From NCBI RefSeq assembly GCF_003345525.1, contig NZ_QQNH01000002.1, positions 1-64,000 of the forward strand: DNA of 64,000 nucleotides, read 5' to 3'. The notes beneath the pieces were generated by a model. The model saw only the letters and a program-made list of their open reading frames with translations. It searched no databases and was not told the origin of the DNA. Positions 46,181 to 54,267 of the stretch are shown here, one piece after another. The DNA is from Pelagibacterium lacus. GTDB taxonomy: Bacteria > Pseudomonadota > Alphaproteobacteria > Rhizobiales > Devosiaceae. A program made the translations under genes and the position numbers. Each line of letters starts with the position of its first letter. The stretch's first letter is position 1.

Positions 46181-46889
46181 AGTCAGAAATCTCTCTTTGC
46201 GCTATGGCCGTCACCGGGCCCTCGAGGACGTTTCGGTCAGCGTGGGCGAAGGCGAGACCGTAGTGATTCTGGGCGCCAACGGGGCGGGTAAATCCTCGCT
46301 GCTCAAGGCCATCGCCGGTCTGGCGCGCCCGGAAAAGGGTTCGGAAATCACCATTGACGGCCGTTCGCTCATCGGCGTCGCGCCGCATCGGATACCCGAG
46401 ACGGGGATCGCGCTGGTGCCTGAGGGCAGGGGGATGTTCGGCGATCTCACCGTCGAGGAAAACCTGCTGCTCGGCGCCAATCCCCGCCGCGCCCGGGCCG
46501 GCGAGGCCGAGCGCAGCGCCCTTGTCTACGACCTCTTTCCCCGCCTCGCCGAACGCCGGCGCCAGAGTGTGCGCACCATGTCGGGCGGCGAGCAGCAGAT
46601 GGTGGCCATCGGGCGGGCCCTGATGAGCAATCCGCAATATCTCATGCTCGACGAGCCCAGCCTCGGGCTGGCGCCCATCGTGGTCACCGAATTGTTCGCC
46701 GCCCTCGACCGGGTCAAGAAGACCGGCGTGGCGCTGCTTCTGGTCGAGCAGAACGTCTCGATTTCCCTTTCGATCTCCGATCGCGGCTACCTCATGGAAG
46801 CGGGCCGCATCGTGGGGGCCGATACCGCCGAAGCGCTCAAGACCGACGCAGCGGTGCAACAGGCATTTCTCGGCGGCTCGGCCGCCTGA
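46173..46889 (+). CDS. LIV-type ABC transporter ATP-binding protein LivF
   Basis: A 238-residue ATPase with Walker A GANGAGKSS, an intact signature MSGGEQQMVAIGRAL, Walker B PQYLMLDEPSLGLAP and the LivF EQN motif (LLVEQNVSISLSISD). ATG 46173 overlaps the livG stop by eight bases. The aldehyde dehydrogenase gene follows after 23 bases. Confidence 0.94.
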   Translation: MLEVRNLSLRYGRHRALEDVSVSVGEGETVVILGANGAGKSSLLKAIAGLARPEKGSEITIDGRSLIGVAPHRIPETGIALVPEGRGMFGDLTVEENLLLGANPRRARAGEAERSALVYDLFPRLAERRRQSVRTMSGGEQQMVAIGRALMSNPQYLMLDEPSLGLAPIVVTELFAALDRVKKTGVALLLVEQNVSISLSISDRGYLMEAGRIVGADTAEALKTDAAVQQAFLGGSAA

Positions 46890-46912
46890 CACACACCAAG
46901 GAGACACCAGCG

Positions 46913-48364
46913 ATGGAACAGCTTGGCCTGCTTATCGCCAATGAAGACCAGAACGCGTCGGGAGGCGCGGTCTTCGAACGCCGCAATCCCATCTCGGGCA
47001 CCGTGGCGACCCGCGCCGCCGCCGCGACCGTCGAGGACGCCCAGCGCGCCGCCGATGCCGCCGCCGCCGCCTTCCCGGAATGGTCCAGATCCCTCCCCAA
47101 GGAGCGGCGCAAGATTTTGCTCAAGGCCGCCGACATCCTCGAAGCCAGGGGCCCGCAATTCGTCGAGGCCATGGGGGCTGAGATCGGCGCCACCGCCGGC
47201 TGGGCCATGTTCAACGTGACGCTCGCCGCCGACATGCTGCGCGAGGCGGCCAGCCTCGTCACCCAGATCAAGGGCGAGATCGTCCCCTCCAACCGGCCCG
47301 GCAGCCTCGCCATGGCCGTGCGCCAGCCGGCCGGCGTGGTGCTGGCCATGGCGCCGTGGAACGCCCCGGTGATCCTCGGGGTCCGCTCGCTGGCCACCCC
47401 GCTCGCCTGCGGCAATACCGTGGTGATGAAGACTTCCGAGCTCTGCCCGCGCACCCATCGGCTGATCGTCGAGACCCTGCTCGAAGCCGGCTTGCCCAAG
47501 GGCGCGCTCAACGCCGTCTCCAACGCGCCCGAGGATGCGGGCGAGATCGTCGAGGCGCTGATCGCCCATCCGGCCGTGCGCCGGGTCAATTTCACCGGCT
47601 CGACGCGGGTTGGCCGCATCATCGCCGAAAAGGCCGGGCGGCACCTCAAGCCGGCCCTGCTCGAACTGGGCGGCAAGGCGCCCTTCGTGGTCCTCGATGA
47701 CGCCGATCTCGACGAGGCGGTCGCCGCCGCCGCCTTCGGGGCCTATATGAACCAGGGCCAGATCTGCATGTCCACCGAGCGCATCGTCGTTCTGGACTCG
47801 GTCGCCGACGCCTTTGTCGAAAAGCTCTCGGCCAAGGCGCGGACGCTGGTGGCGGGCGACCCGACCAAGGGCGACACCCCGCTCGGTTCCGTGGTCGATG
47901 TGGGCGCCGCCCAGCGGCTGGAACAGCTGATCAAGGACGCGACCGGCAAGGGTGCGGTCCTTGCCGCCGGCGGCCGCATCGACGGCACCATCATGGACGC
48001 CACCCTGCTCGACAAGGTCGCCCCGTCCATGCGCATCTATGGCGAGGAATCCTTCGGCCCGGTGGTCACCGTGGTCCGCGTCGGCTCGGTGGATGAGGCC
48101 GTGCGCGTCGCCAACGATACCGAATACGGCCTCTCCTCGGCGGTGTTCGGCAAGGACGTCAACCGCGCCCTCGCCGTGGCCCGCCGCATCGAGAGCGGCA
48201 TCTGCCACGTCAACGGGCCCACGGTCCATGACGAGGCGCAGATGCCCTTTGGCGGCGTCAAGGCGTCCGGCTATGGCCGCTTCGGCGGCAATTGGGGCAT
48301 CGCCGAATTCACCGAACTGCGCTGGGTCACCGTCCAGGACGGCGCTGTCCACTACCCGATCTGA
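46913..48364 (+). CDS. Aldehyde dehydrogenase (vanillin/salicylaldehyde dehydrogenase-like)
   Basis: A 483-residue NAD(P)-dependent aldehyde dehydrogenase that oxidises an aldehyde to its acid. Seen: APWNAPVILGVRSLATPLAC (substrate/cofactor entry), FTGSTRVG (Rossmann), catalytic Glu in LLELGGKAPFVVLDDADLDE, catalytic Cys in MNQGQICMSTERIVV near 284, and the C-terminal EAQMPFGGVKASGYGRFGG. These match the vanillin/salicylaldehyde dehydrogenase subgroup, fitting an aromatic substrate imported by the preceding ABC transporter. GGAGACACC is the ribosome site. Confidence 0.9.
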   Translation: MEQLGLLIANEDQNASGGAVFERRNPISGTVATRAAAATVEDAQRAADAAAAAFPEWSRSLPKERRKILLKAADILEARGPQFVEAMGAEIGATAGWAMFNVTLAADMLREAASLVTQIKGEIVPSNRPGSLAMAVRQPAGVVLAMAPWNAPVILGVRSLATPLACGNTVVMKTSELCPRTHRLIVETLLEAGLPKGALNAVSNAPEDAGEIVEALIAHPAVRRVNFTGSTRVGRIIAEKAGRHLKPALLELGGKAPFVVLDDADLDEAVAAAAFGAYMNQGQICMSTERIVVLDSVADAFVEKLSAKARTLVAGDPTKGDTPLGSVVDVGAAQRLEQLIKDATGKGAVLAAGGRIDGTIMDATLLDKVAPSMRIYGEESFGPVVTVVRVGSVDEAVRVANDTEYGLSSAVFGKDVNRALAVARRIESGICHVNGPTVHDEAQMPFGGVKASGYGRFGGNWGIAEFTELRWVTVQDGAVHYPI

Positions 48365-48378
48365 CCCCGCCTTGCATC

Positions 48379-48441
48379 GGGCCGGGCCGCTCTGCCCCCT
48401 CCTGTTTCGAGGATGGGGCAGGGGCGCCCGGCCCGCTTTTT
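48379..48441 (+). terminator. Terminator after the ABC-aldehyde dehydrogenase operon
   Basis: GGGCCGGGC (48379-48387) pairs with GCCCGGCCC (48426-48434), with a second pairing TGCCCC/GGGGCA inside, then GC and TTTTT (48437-48441). It begins 15 bases past the stop codon. Confidence 0.8.
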
Positions 48442-48551
48442 ATCTCCACCACGCCGTTTCGCGCCGCCAAAAAATCGTCATCGAATTTTCACCGGCTGTG
48501 AGCGCTCCCGGCGCGGTAACGGAAAATTAACCCACCAAATCATTGGGTTTT

Positions 48552-48577
48552 GCGGAAAACCTCAAGCGCTTTTCCGC
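48552..48577. promoter_or_regulatory. Inverted repeat GCGGAAAA-N10-TTTTCCGC upstream of the second tctCBA operon
   Basis: Perfect 8-bp arms (48552-48559, 48570-48577) are separated by 10 bases. The repeat lies about 25 bases upstream of the predicted -35 box. It could be an activator or operator site; no protein can be assigned. Apart from this repeat, the terminator and the promoter, the 312-base gap before tctC shows nothing else. Confidence 0.4.
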
Positions 48578-48601
48578 TGCCTTTATTGCCCTAAATCCCG
48601 T

Positions 48602-48630
48602 TTGACTCTCCCTGTTGTATACAGTATCCG
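48602..48630 (+). promoter_or_regulatory. Promoter with embedded GntR-type operator TTGTATACAG
   Basis: -35 TTGACT (48602-48607), 17-bp spacer, weak -10 TATCCG (48625-48630). The spacer holds the perfect 8-bp palindrome TGTATACA (48616-48623), which fits the TTGTnnACAA pattern of FCD GntR regulators such as MdcY/MatR. The GntR gene at 51678 in the same operon is the likely repressor. Confidence 0.55.
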
Positions 48631-48676
48631 GTATTCAAGGCACCCGGTAAGCCGGCTGCCCGAACGGGAGAGATTA

Positions 48677-49654
48677 ATGCAGATATCCAAAATCTTGGGC
48701 GCTGGCTTCGTCGCCGGTGCAATGGTTTTTGCGGCAGGCGCCGCCACGGCTCAGGACTATCCGTCCAAGCCGATCACCATGATCGTGCCCTGGGGCGCGG
48801 GCGGGGGCACCGATGCCACGGCCCGCATCATCGCCACGCTGCTCGAAGGCGAGTTGGGCGTTCCGGTGCCGGTCGAGAACCGCACCGGCGGTTCGGGCGT
48901 GGTGGGCCATTCGGCCATCGCCAACGCCGCTCCGGACGGCTACACCATCGGCATCGCCACGCTGGAAATCGGCGGCATGCACTATCAGGGGCTGACCGAG
49001 CTCGACTACACGGCCTTCACCCCGATCGGGCTCTACAATTCCGATCCGGCCGCCATCTTCGTGCGTTCCGATTCCGCCTATGAGGACGTCAACGCCCTCA
49101 TCGAGGCGGTCGAAGCCAGCGCGGATCGCGAATTCAAGGCCTCGGGCTCGGCCCAGGGCGGCGTCAACCATCTGGCCGTGGCCGGCATGCTGAACGCCCT
49201 TGAAATCCCCGTTCAGCGCGTCGCCTGGGTGCCCTCCGAGGGTGCCGCGCCGGGCCTGCAGGACCTCGCCGCCGGCGGCGTCGATTTCGTGGCCGCCTCG
49301 CTGCCCGAAGCCCGGGCGCTGATGGATGCCGGGCGCATCAAGCCGCTGGCCATCTTCGCCACCGAGCGCGCCGATGCGGCCCCGGATCTGGTGACCTTCG
49401 AGGAAGCGACCGGCGTTGCCTTCGCGCTCGGCTCCTGGCGCGGCATCGCCGCCCCGGCCGGCCTCGATCCCGAGATCGCCCGCACGCTGGCCGACGCCAT
49501 CGGCAAGGTGGTCGAGGACCCCGAATACACCCAGTTCATGGAAGCCAGCGGCTATGCCATGCAGTGGACGCCCAATGAGGAATTCGAGCAGTTCATGGCC
49601 GATTCCGACGCCCAGATGGGGACCACCCTGCGGGCCGTGGGCCTCGCCCGCTAA
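48677..49654 (+). CDS. tctC: Tripartite tricarboxylate transporter substrate-binding protein TctC (Bug family)
   Basis: A 325-residue periplasmic binder. The signal peptide MQISKILGAGFVAGAMVFAA ends near ATA-Q26. The mature part DYPSKPITMIVPWGAGGGTD has the Bug ligand loop, VENRTGGSGVVGHSAIANA is the conserved second block, and GSAQGGVNHLAVAGML the second carboxylate loop. ATG 48677 follows GGGAGAG. First gene of a seven-gene operon tctCBA-gntR-lyase-dehydrogenase-SDR. Confidence 0.95.
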   Translation: MQISKILGAGFVAGAMVFAAGAATAQDYPSKPITMIVPWGAGGGTDATARIIATLLEGELGVPVPVENRTGGSGVVGHSAIANAAPDGYTIGIATLEIGGMHYQGLTELDYTAFTPIGLYNSDPAAIFVRSDSAYEDVNALIEAVEASADREFKASGSAQGGVNHLAVAGMLNALEIPVQRVAWVPSEGAAPGLQDLAAGGVDFVAASLPEARALMDAGRIKPLAIFATERADAAPDLVTFEEATGVAFALGSWRGIAAPAGLDPEIARTLADAIGKVVEDPEYTQFMEASGYAMQWTPNEEFEQFMADSDAQMGTTLRAVGLAR

Positions 49655-49662
49655 GCGCAATA

Positions 49663-49689
49663 CAGGAGGCCGCCCCGGGCGGCCTCCTG
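49663..49689 (+). promoter_or_regulatory. Stem-loop between the second tctC and tctB
   Basis: CAGGAGGCCGCCC (49663-49675) and GGGCGGCCTCCTG (49677-49689) are perfect inverted repeats around one base, giving a very stable stem-loop eight bases past the tctC stop. It is followed by CTCTTTGAGG, a poor U-run. Confidence 0.8.
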
Positions 49690-49709
49690 CTCTTTGAGGA
49701 GTTGCTCTC

Positions 49710-50168
49710 ATGCGCATCCATGACAGCCTGATCGGCCTGTTCTTCGTCGTGCTCGGCGCTTACGTGCTGTTCGAGGCATCCCGCTTTCCCGGCATGCCGG
49801 GCCAGGCGATCGGCCCAGGCAGCTTTCCCATGCTGTTCGGCGCCCTGTTTGTCATCGGGGGCCTGATCATCGCCCGCCAGGGCATCGCGGAAGGTTTTGG
49901 CAAGCTGGTGGTGCTCAATGAAGGCTGGCTTGTGCCCTCGCGCGCCATCGCCGTGGTGGTCTCGGTGTTCGGCACCATCCTCCTCGCCGCCTTTTTCAGC
50001 CAGATCGGCTTTCTCATCGGGGGCGTCCTGCTCCTCGTCACGCTTTTCATGCTGCTCGGGCATCGCTCGCTGCTCTGGGTGGCCGTCGCGGTGGGCTTCG
50101 TGTTCGGGATCTACTTCCTGATGTCGCGCCTGCTGCTGGTCCCGCTGCCCGCCGGACCGCTGTTCTAG
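49710..50168 (+). CDS. tctB: Tripartite tricarboxylate transporter small permease TctB
   Basis: A 152-residue protein with four membrane helices: LIGLFFVVLGAYVLFEASRF, SFPMLFGALFVIGGLIIARQ, AIAVVVSVFGTILLAAFFS and LLWVAVAVGFVFGIYFLMSR. FPGMPGQAIGPGSFPMLFG is the TctB family's conserved G-PG-FP block. TTTGAGGAG is the ribosome site. It partners TctA, 10 bases downstream. Confidence 0.93.
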   Translation: MRIHDSLIGLFFVVLGAYVLFEASRFPGMPGQAIGPGSFPMLFGALFVIGGLIIARQGIAEGFGKLVVLNEGWLVPSRAIAVVVSVFGTILLAAFFSQIGFLIGGVLLLVTLFMLLGHRSLLWVAVAVGFVFGIYFLMSRLLLVPLPAGPLF

Positions 50169-50178
50169 GAGATCGGCC

Positions 50179-51681
50179 ATGGAAACGCTCATTGCCGCCG
50201 CTCAGCTCGTCCTCGAGCCCTATACGCTGATGGTGATCCTGGCCTGCGCGCTGTTCGGCCTGTTCATCGGCGCGGTGCCGGGCCTGTCGGCCACCATGGC
50301 CACCGCCATGCTGGTGCCCATCACCTTCTACATGGACCCGGTTCCGGCCGTGGGCGCCATCGTCACCATGTCGGCCATGGCGATCTTTGCCTCCGACATC
50401 CCGGCAGCGCTGGTGCGCATTCCCGGCACCGCCGCCTCGGCCGCCTATGTGGACGACCTGCACCAGCTCACCCTCAAGGGCAAGCCGGGCATCGCGCTCG
50501 GGCTGTGCGTCGTCACCTCGGCCATCGGAGGGGTGTTCGGCACCGCCGTGCTGATGATCGCGGCGCCGCAACTGGCCGAAGTCTCGCTCAATTTCACCTC
50601 GTTCGAATATTTCTGGCTGGCCCTGTTGGGGCTCAGCGCGGCGGTGATGCTGGGGTCGGGCACGCTGGTCAAGAGCGTCATGGCCCTGTGCCTGGGGCTG
50701 CTGGTGGCTTCTGTGGGGCTCGATACCAGCTCGGGCTATCCGCGCTTCACCTATGGCCAGCAGGATTTCCTGTCCGGCGTGCCGTTCATTCCGGCCCTGA
50801 TCGGCTTTTTCGCCGTGCCCGAGGTGATCCGCGCCATCGTGCACCGCGACAATACCGTCTCGGCCCGATCCATCTCCAAGGTCTCCGAGCTCTTCGAGGG
50901 CATGGGCAAGATCCTGTGGAAGTTCCGCTTCAACGTGGCGCGCGGCTCGGTGGTCGGCACGCTGGTGGGCATCCTGCCCGGCGCGGGCTCCGACATCGCG
51001 TCCTGGATCAGCTATGCGATCTCCAAGCGCTTCTCCAAGCATCCCGAGCGTTATGGCAAGGGCTATGAGGAAGGGCTGGTCGATTCCGGCGCGGCCAACA
51101 ATTCGGCCCTGAGCGGGGCCTATGTCCCGGCCATGGTGTTCGGCATTCCCGGCGACTCGATCACCGCCATCGTCATCGGCGTGCTCTACGTCAAGGGCCT
51201 CAATCCCGGCCCCATGGTGTTCATCAACAACGCCGTCGAGGTCAACGCCATCTTCCTCGTCTTCATGCTGGCCAACCTCCTGATGGTGCCGCTGGGCATT
51301 CTGGCCATCCTGATGGCCGCCCCCGTGCTGCGGGTGTCCAAGACCGCGCTGGCGCCGCTCATCCTGTGCTTTGCCATCGTGGGGTCGTTCTCGATCGAAC
51401 TCTCCACCACGGCGATCACCGTGATGATGGTGGTGGGCGTCTTCGCCTATCTCATGGAGGAGAACGGCATCCCGGTGGCCCCGGCCGTGCTGGGGCTGGT
51501 GATGGGCACGCTGGTCGAGCGCAACCTCATCACCTCGCTGATCAAGGCCGACAACAACCCGCTGGCCTTCTTCGAGCGTCCCATCGCCGGGGGGCTGGGG
51601 GTGGTCACCCTCGCCCTGTGGTTCACGCCGCTTCTCGTGGCGCTCTATCGCCGCTATCGCCGACCGCGGGTGGCTGCATGA
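50179..51681 (+). CDS. tctA: Tripartite tricarboxylate transporter large permease TctA
   Basis: A 500-residue multispanning permease. GAVPGLSATMATAMLVPITF is the first repeat signature, GILPGAGSDIASWISYAISK the second, and DSGAANNSALSGAYVPAMVF the conserved stretch after it. GLDTSSGYPRFTYGQQDF also matches TctA. TAGGAGATCGGCC precedes the ATG. The stop overlaps the gntR start (ATGA). Confidence 0.95.
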   Translation: METLIAAAQLVLEPYTLMVILACALFGLFIGAVPGLSATMATAMLVPITFYMDPVPAVGAIVTMSAMAIFASDIPAALVRIPGTAASAAYVDDLHQLTLKGKPGIALGLCVVTSAIGGVFGTAVLMIAAPQLAEVSLNFTSFEYFWLALLGLSAAVMLGSGTLVKSVMALCLGLLVASVGLDTSSGYPRFTYGQQDFLSGVPFIPALIGFFAVPEVIRAIVHRDNTVSARSISKVSELFEGMGKILWKFRFNVARGSVVGTLVGILPGAGSDIASWISYAISKRFSKHPERYGKGYEEGLVDSGAANNSALSGAYVPAMVFGIPGDSITAIVIGVLYVKGLNPGPMVFINNAVEVNAIFLVFMLANLLMVPLGILAILMAAPVLRVSKTALAPLILCFAIVGSFSIELSTTAITVMMVVGVFAYLMEENGIPVAPAVLGLVMGTLVERNLITSLIKADNNPLAFFERPIAGGLGVVTLALWFTPLLVALYRRYRRPRVAA

Positions 51682-52358
51682 AGAACCTCAGGATCGAGCA
51701 GCCCCGGTCGCTGGCCGATATCGTCGCCGACCGCTTGCGCAAGGCAATCATCGATGGCGATTTCGGGCTCGGGGAAGCCATCCGCGAGGAGATGCTGGCC
51801 GAGACCTTCGGGGTCAGCCGCACCCCGGTACGCGACGCGCTGATCCAGCTCGAGCAGCAGGGGCTGGTGCGCATCCAGTCCAAGCGCGGCAGCTCGGTGT
51901 TCTCCCCCAGCGTAGAGGATGTCGCCCGCATCTGCGACTACCGCAAGATGATCGAGATGAACGCCCTCGCCATGGCGCTGGAGCGCGACCGCAAGGGGCT
52001 GATCGCCCGGCTGGAGAAGGTGGTCGCCGACATGGACGAGGCTCGGGACCGGGGCGATGCGGTGGCCTATGGCCATCTCGACACCGCCTTCCACCAGGCC
52101 TTTGTCGATTTCTCGGGAAACCCCTATGTGATCGATGCCTATCAGCTCGTCTCGGGGCCCATCGCGGCCCTGCGCACCCATCTCACCCGCCCCATCGAGC
52201 AATTGCGCGAGCAGTCGCTGCGCGAGCACAAGCTGTTCCTCGAACACGCGCGGGATGGTGATCTGGACAGCATCCGCACCCTTATGGACCACCATGTGGA
52301 CCGCACCGCCGAAATCTACATCTCGGTGCTCACCGAGACCGAAAAATCCTCGGCCTGA
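51678..52358 (+). CDS. GntR-family (FCD subfamily) transcriptional regulator
   Basis: A 226-residue regulator. The winged helix lies at about 10-75 (GEAIREEMLAETFGVSRTPV, then RDALIQLEQQGLVRIQSKRG), with an FCD ligand domain at 85-215 retaining likely metal ligands in HLDTAFHQAFVD, REHKLFLEHA and MDHHVDRTAE. Translationally coupled to tctA, within the operon it probably controls through the TTGTATACAG site at 48615-48624. A functional counterpart of the GntR gene at 3176. Confidence 0.92.
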   Translation: MKNLRIEQPRSLADIVADRLRKAIIDGDFGLGEAIREEMLAETFGVSRTPVRDALIQLEQQGLVRIQSKRGSSVFSPSVEDVARICDYRKMIEMNALAMALERDRKGLIARLEKVVADMDEARDRGDAVAYGHLDTAFHQAFVDFSGNPYVIDAYQLVSGPIAALRTHLTRPIEQLREQSLREHKLFLEHARDGDLDSIRTLMDHHVDRTAEIYISVLTETEKSSA

Positions 52359-52387
52359 CCGCCGGGGCATGCCAACCCCCACCCTCA

Positions 52388-53269
52388 ATGGACTCTAGCG
52401 AGCAAATGAATCACGCAAAGAATTTGAAGCACCGCCTGTCGCAACCCGGCATCGTGATGGCGCCCGGCGCTCCGGATTCCGTCTCGGCGCGGCTGGTCGA
52501 GCGCGCCGGCTTCGACGCCATCTACATGACCGGCTTCGGCGCCACCGCCACCCGGCTCGGCATGCCCGATATCGGCCTCCTGACCCAGACGGAGATGGCC
52601 GAACACGCTCGCAACATGGTCCGGGCGACCTCGATCCCCGTCATCGCCGATGCCGATACCGGTTATGGCGGCCCGTCCAACATCCACCGCACCGTGCGCG
52701 AATATATCCAGGCCGGCGTCGCCGCCATCCATCTTGAGGATCAGGTCGCGCCCAAGCGCTGCGGCCAGATGGCCGGCATCCGGCTCATGGAGGCCGATGA
52801 GAACGTGCTCCGCCTCAAGGCGGCCCTCGAATCGCGGGAAGGCGACGACCTCCTGGTCATCGGCCGCACCGACGCCCTGCCGGCCGCGGGCGTGGAGGAG
52901 GCCATCCGCCGTGCCAAACTCTATCAGGACGCCGGCGTCGATCTGGTCTTTGTCGACGGCATCAAGAAGATTGCCGAAGTCGAAGCGGTCGCCCGCGCCG
53001 TCGAGGGGCCCAAGGTGGTCTCCATCGTCGATGGCAACGAGACCACGGCGCTGACCGCAAAGGACCTCGAGGAGCTCGGCTTCTCGGTGGTCTTCTATGC
53101 CGTCACGGCGCTCTTTACCGCCACCCGCGCCATGGCCGACGCCTTTGCCGCCCTCAAGGCCAACGGCACCCCGGCCAATGCCGGTCCGCAGCACACCTAT
53201 GCCGAATTCACCGAGATCGTCGGTCTGCCCTTCCACCAGTCCCTCGACGATCGCTTCGGAGCCCATTGA
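52388..53269 (+). CDS. Isocitrate lyase/PEP mutase superfamily carboxylate lyase or decarboxylase
   Basis: A 293-residue TIM-barrel enzyme related to methylisocitrate lyase, dimethylmalate lyase and oxaloacetate decarboxylase. PVIADADTGYGGPSN carries the Mg aspartates and IHLEDQVAPKRCGQ the Glu-Asp pair and catalytic loop. The loop reads KRCGQ instead of the KKCGH/KRCGH of lyases, so the reaction may differ from the paralogue at 3871, which keeps KRCGH. The start could be ATG 52388 or, with a slightly better ribosome site, ATG 52406 (287 residues). The 2-hydroxyacid dehydrogenase follows closely. Confidence 0.85.
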   Translation: MDSSEQMNHAKNLKHRLSQPGIVMAPGAPDSVSARLVERAGFDAIYMTGFGATATRLGMPDIGLLTQTEMAEHARNMVRATSIPVIADADTGYGGPSNIHRTVREYIQAGVAAIHLEDQVAPKRCGQMAGIRLMEADENVLRLKAALESREGDDLLVIGRTDALPAAGVEEAIRRAKLYQDAGVDLVFVDGIKKIAEVEAVARAVEGPKVVSIVDGNETTALTAKDLEELGFSVVFYAVTALFTATRAMADAFAALKANGTPANAGPQHTYAEFTEIVGLPFHQSLDDRFGAH

Positions 53270-53274
53270 GTACC

Positions 53275-54267
53275 ATGAGCTACAAGATCGTTCTCACCGA
53301 CTATGAATTCCCCGATCTGGGCCCGGAAACCGAGGTTTTCGCGCGCGCCGGGCTGACCCTCACGCCCAATCAGGCACGGACCGAGGATGAGCTGATCGCC
53401 GCCTGTGCCGGCGCCGATGCGGTCCTCAACCAGTACGCCCAGTTGACCCCGCGGGTCATCCGCTCGCTGGACAAGTGCCGCATCATTTCGCGCTACGGCA
53501 TCGGGCTCAACACCATCGACGTTCCGACCGCCACCGAGCTGGGCATCTATATCGGCAACGTCCCGGACGGTTCGCTCGAGGAGGTTTCGGACCACGCCAT
53601 CGCGCTGCTGCTCGCCGTGGTGCGCGGCCTCGTCAAGTTCGACACCGCCGTCAAGGCCGGCAAGTGGGACTATACCGTGGTCAAGCCCCTCTACCGGGTG
53701 CGCGGCAAGACGCTGGGCTTGTTGAGCTTCGGCAATATCGCCCGCAAGGTCGCGGTGAAGATGGCCGGCTTCGGCGTGCGCATCATCGCCCATGATCCCT
53801 ATGCCGACGCTGCCGAGGCCAAGGCCATGGGGGTCGAGCTGGTCGATCTCGAAACCCTGTGCCGCGAGTCCGACTATCTCTCGGTCCACGTGCCGCTGGT
53901 CGAGCAGACCCGGCATATCCTCTCGCGCGACCAGTTCGCGGTGATGAAGCCCACCGCCATCGTGGTCAACACCGCCCGGGGTCCGGTCATCGACGAGGCT
54001 GCCCTCATAGCGGCGCTTTCCGAAAAGCGGCTGGCCGGGGCGGGGCTCGACGTGTTCGAGACCGAGCCCGTCCGGGGCGACAATCCGCTGCTCGCCATGG
54101 ACAATGTGGTGCTCTCCTCGCACGCGGCCTGGTATTCGGAAGATTCCGAATATGAGATCCGCAGCAAGACGGCCCAGAACGTCGTCGACGTGCTGCAGGG
54201 GCGGGAGCCGACCTATCTCGCCAATCCCGATGTCGCCGGGCATGCCCGGGCGAGGGCAGGGCAGTGA
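53275..54267 (+). CDS. D-isomer specific 2-hydroxyacid dehydrogenase (CtBP/phosphoglycerate dehydrogenase-like)
   Basis: A 330-residue NAD(P)-dependent dehydrogenase interconverting a D-2-hydroxyacid and a 2-ketoacid. The catalytic Arg (NTARGPVIDE), Glu (GLDVFETEPV) and His (LSSHAAWYSED) are present. The Rossmann loop reads LGLLSFGNIARKV, with S-F-G-N-I-A where G-x-G-x-x-G is usual, so cofactor binding may be atypical. ATG 53275 is preferred to a TTG nine bases earlier that overlaps the lyase stop. With the lyase it likely reduces or oxidises a ketoacid product. Confidence 0.87.
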   Translation: MSYKIVLTDYEFPDLGPETEVFARAGLTLTPNQARTEDELIAACAGADAVLNQYAQLTPRVIRSLDKCRIISRYGIGLNTIDVPTATELGIYIGNVPDGSLEEVSDHAIALLLAVVRGLVKFDTAVKAGKWDYTVVKPLYRVRGKTLGLLSFGNIARKVAVKMAGFGVRIIAHDPYADAAEAKAMGVELVDLETLCRESDYLSVHVPLVEQTRHILSRDQFAVMKPTAIVVNTARGPVIDEAALIAALSEKRLAGAGLDVFETEPVRGDNPLLAMDNVVLSSHAAWYSEDSEYEIRSKTAQNVVDVLQGREPTYLANPDVAGHARARAGQ

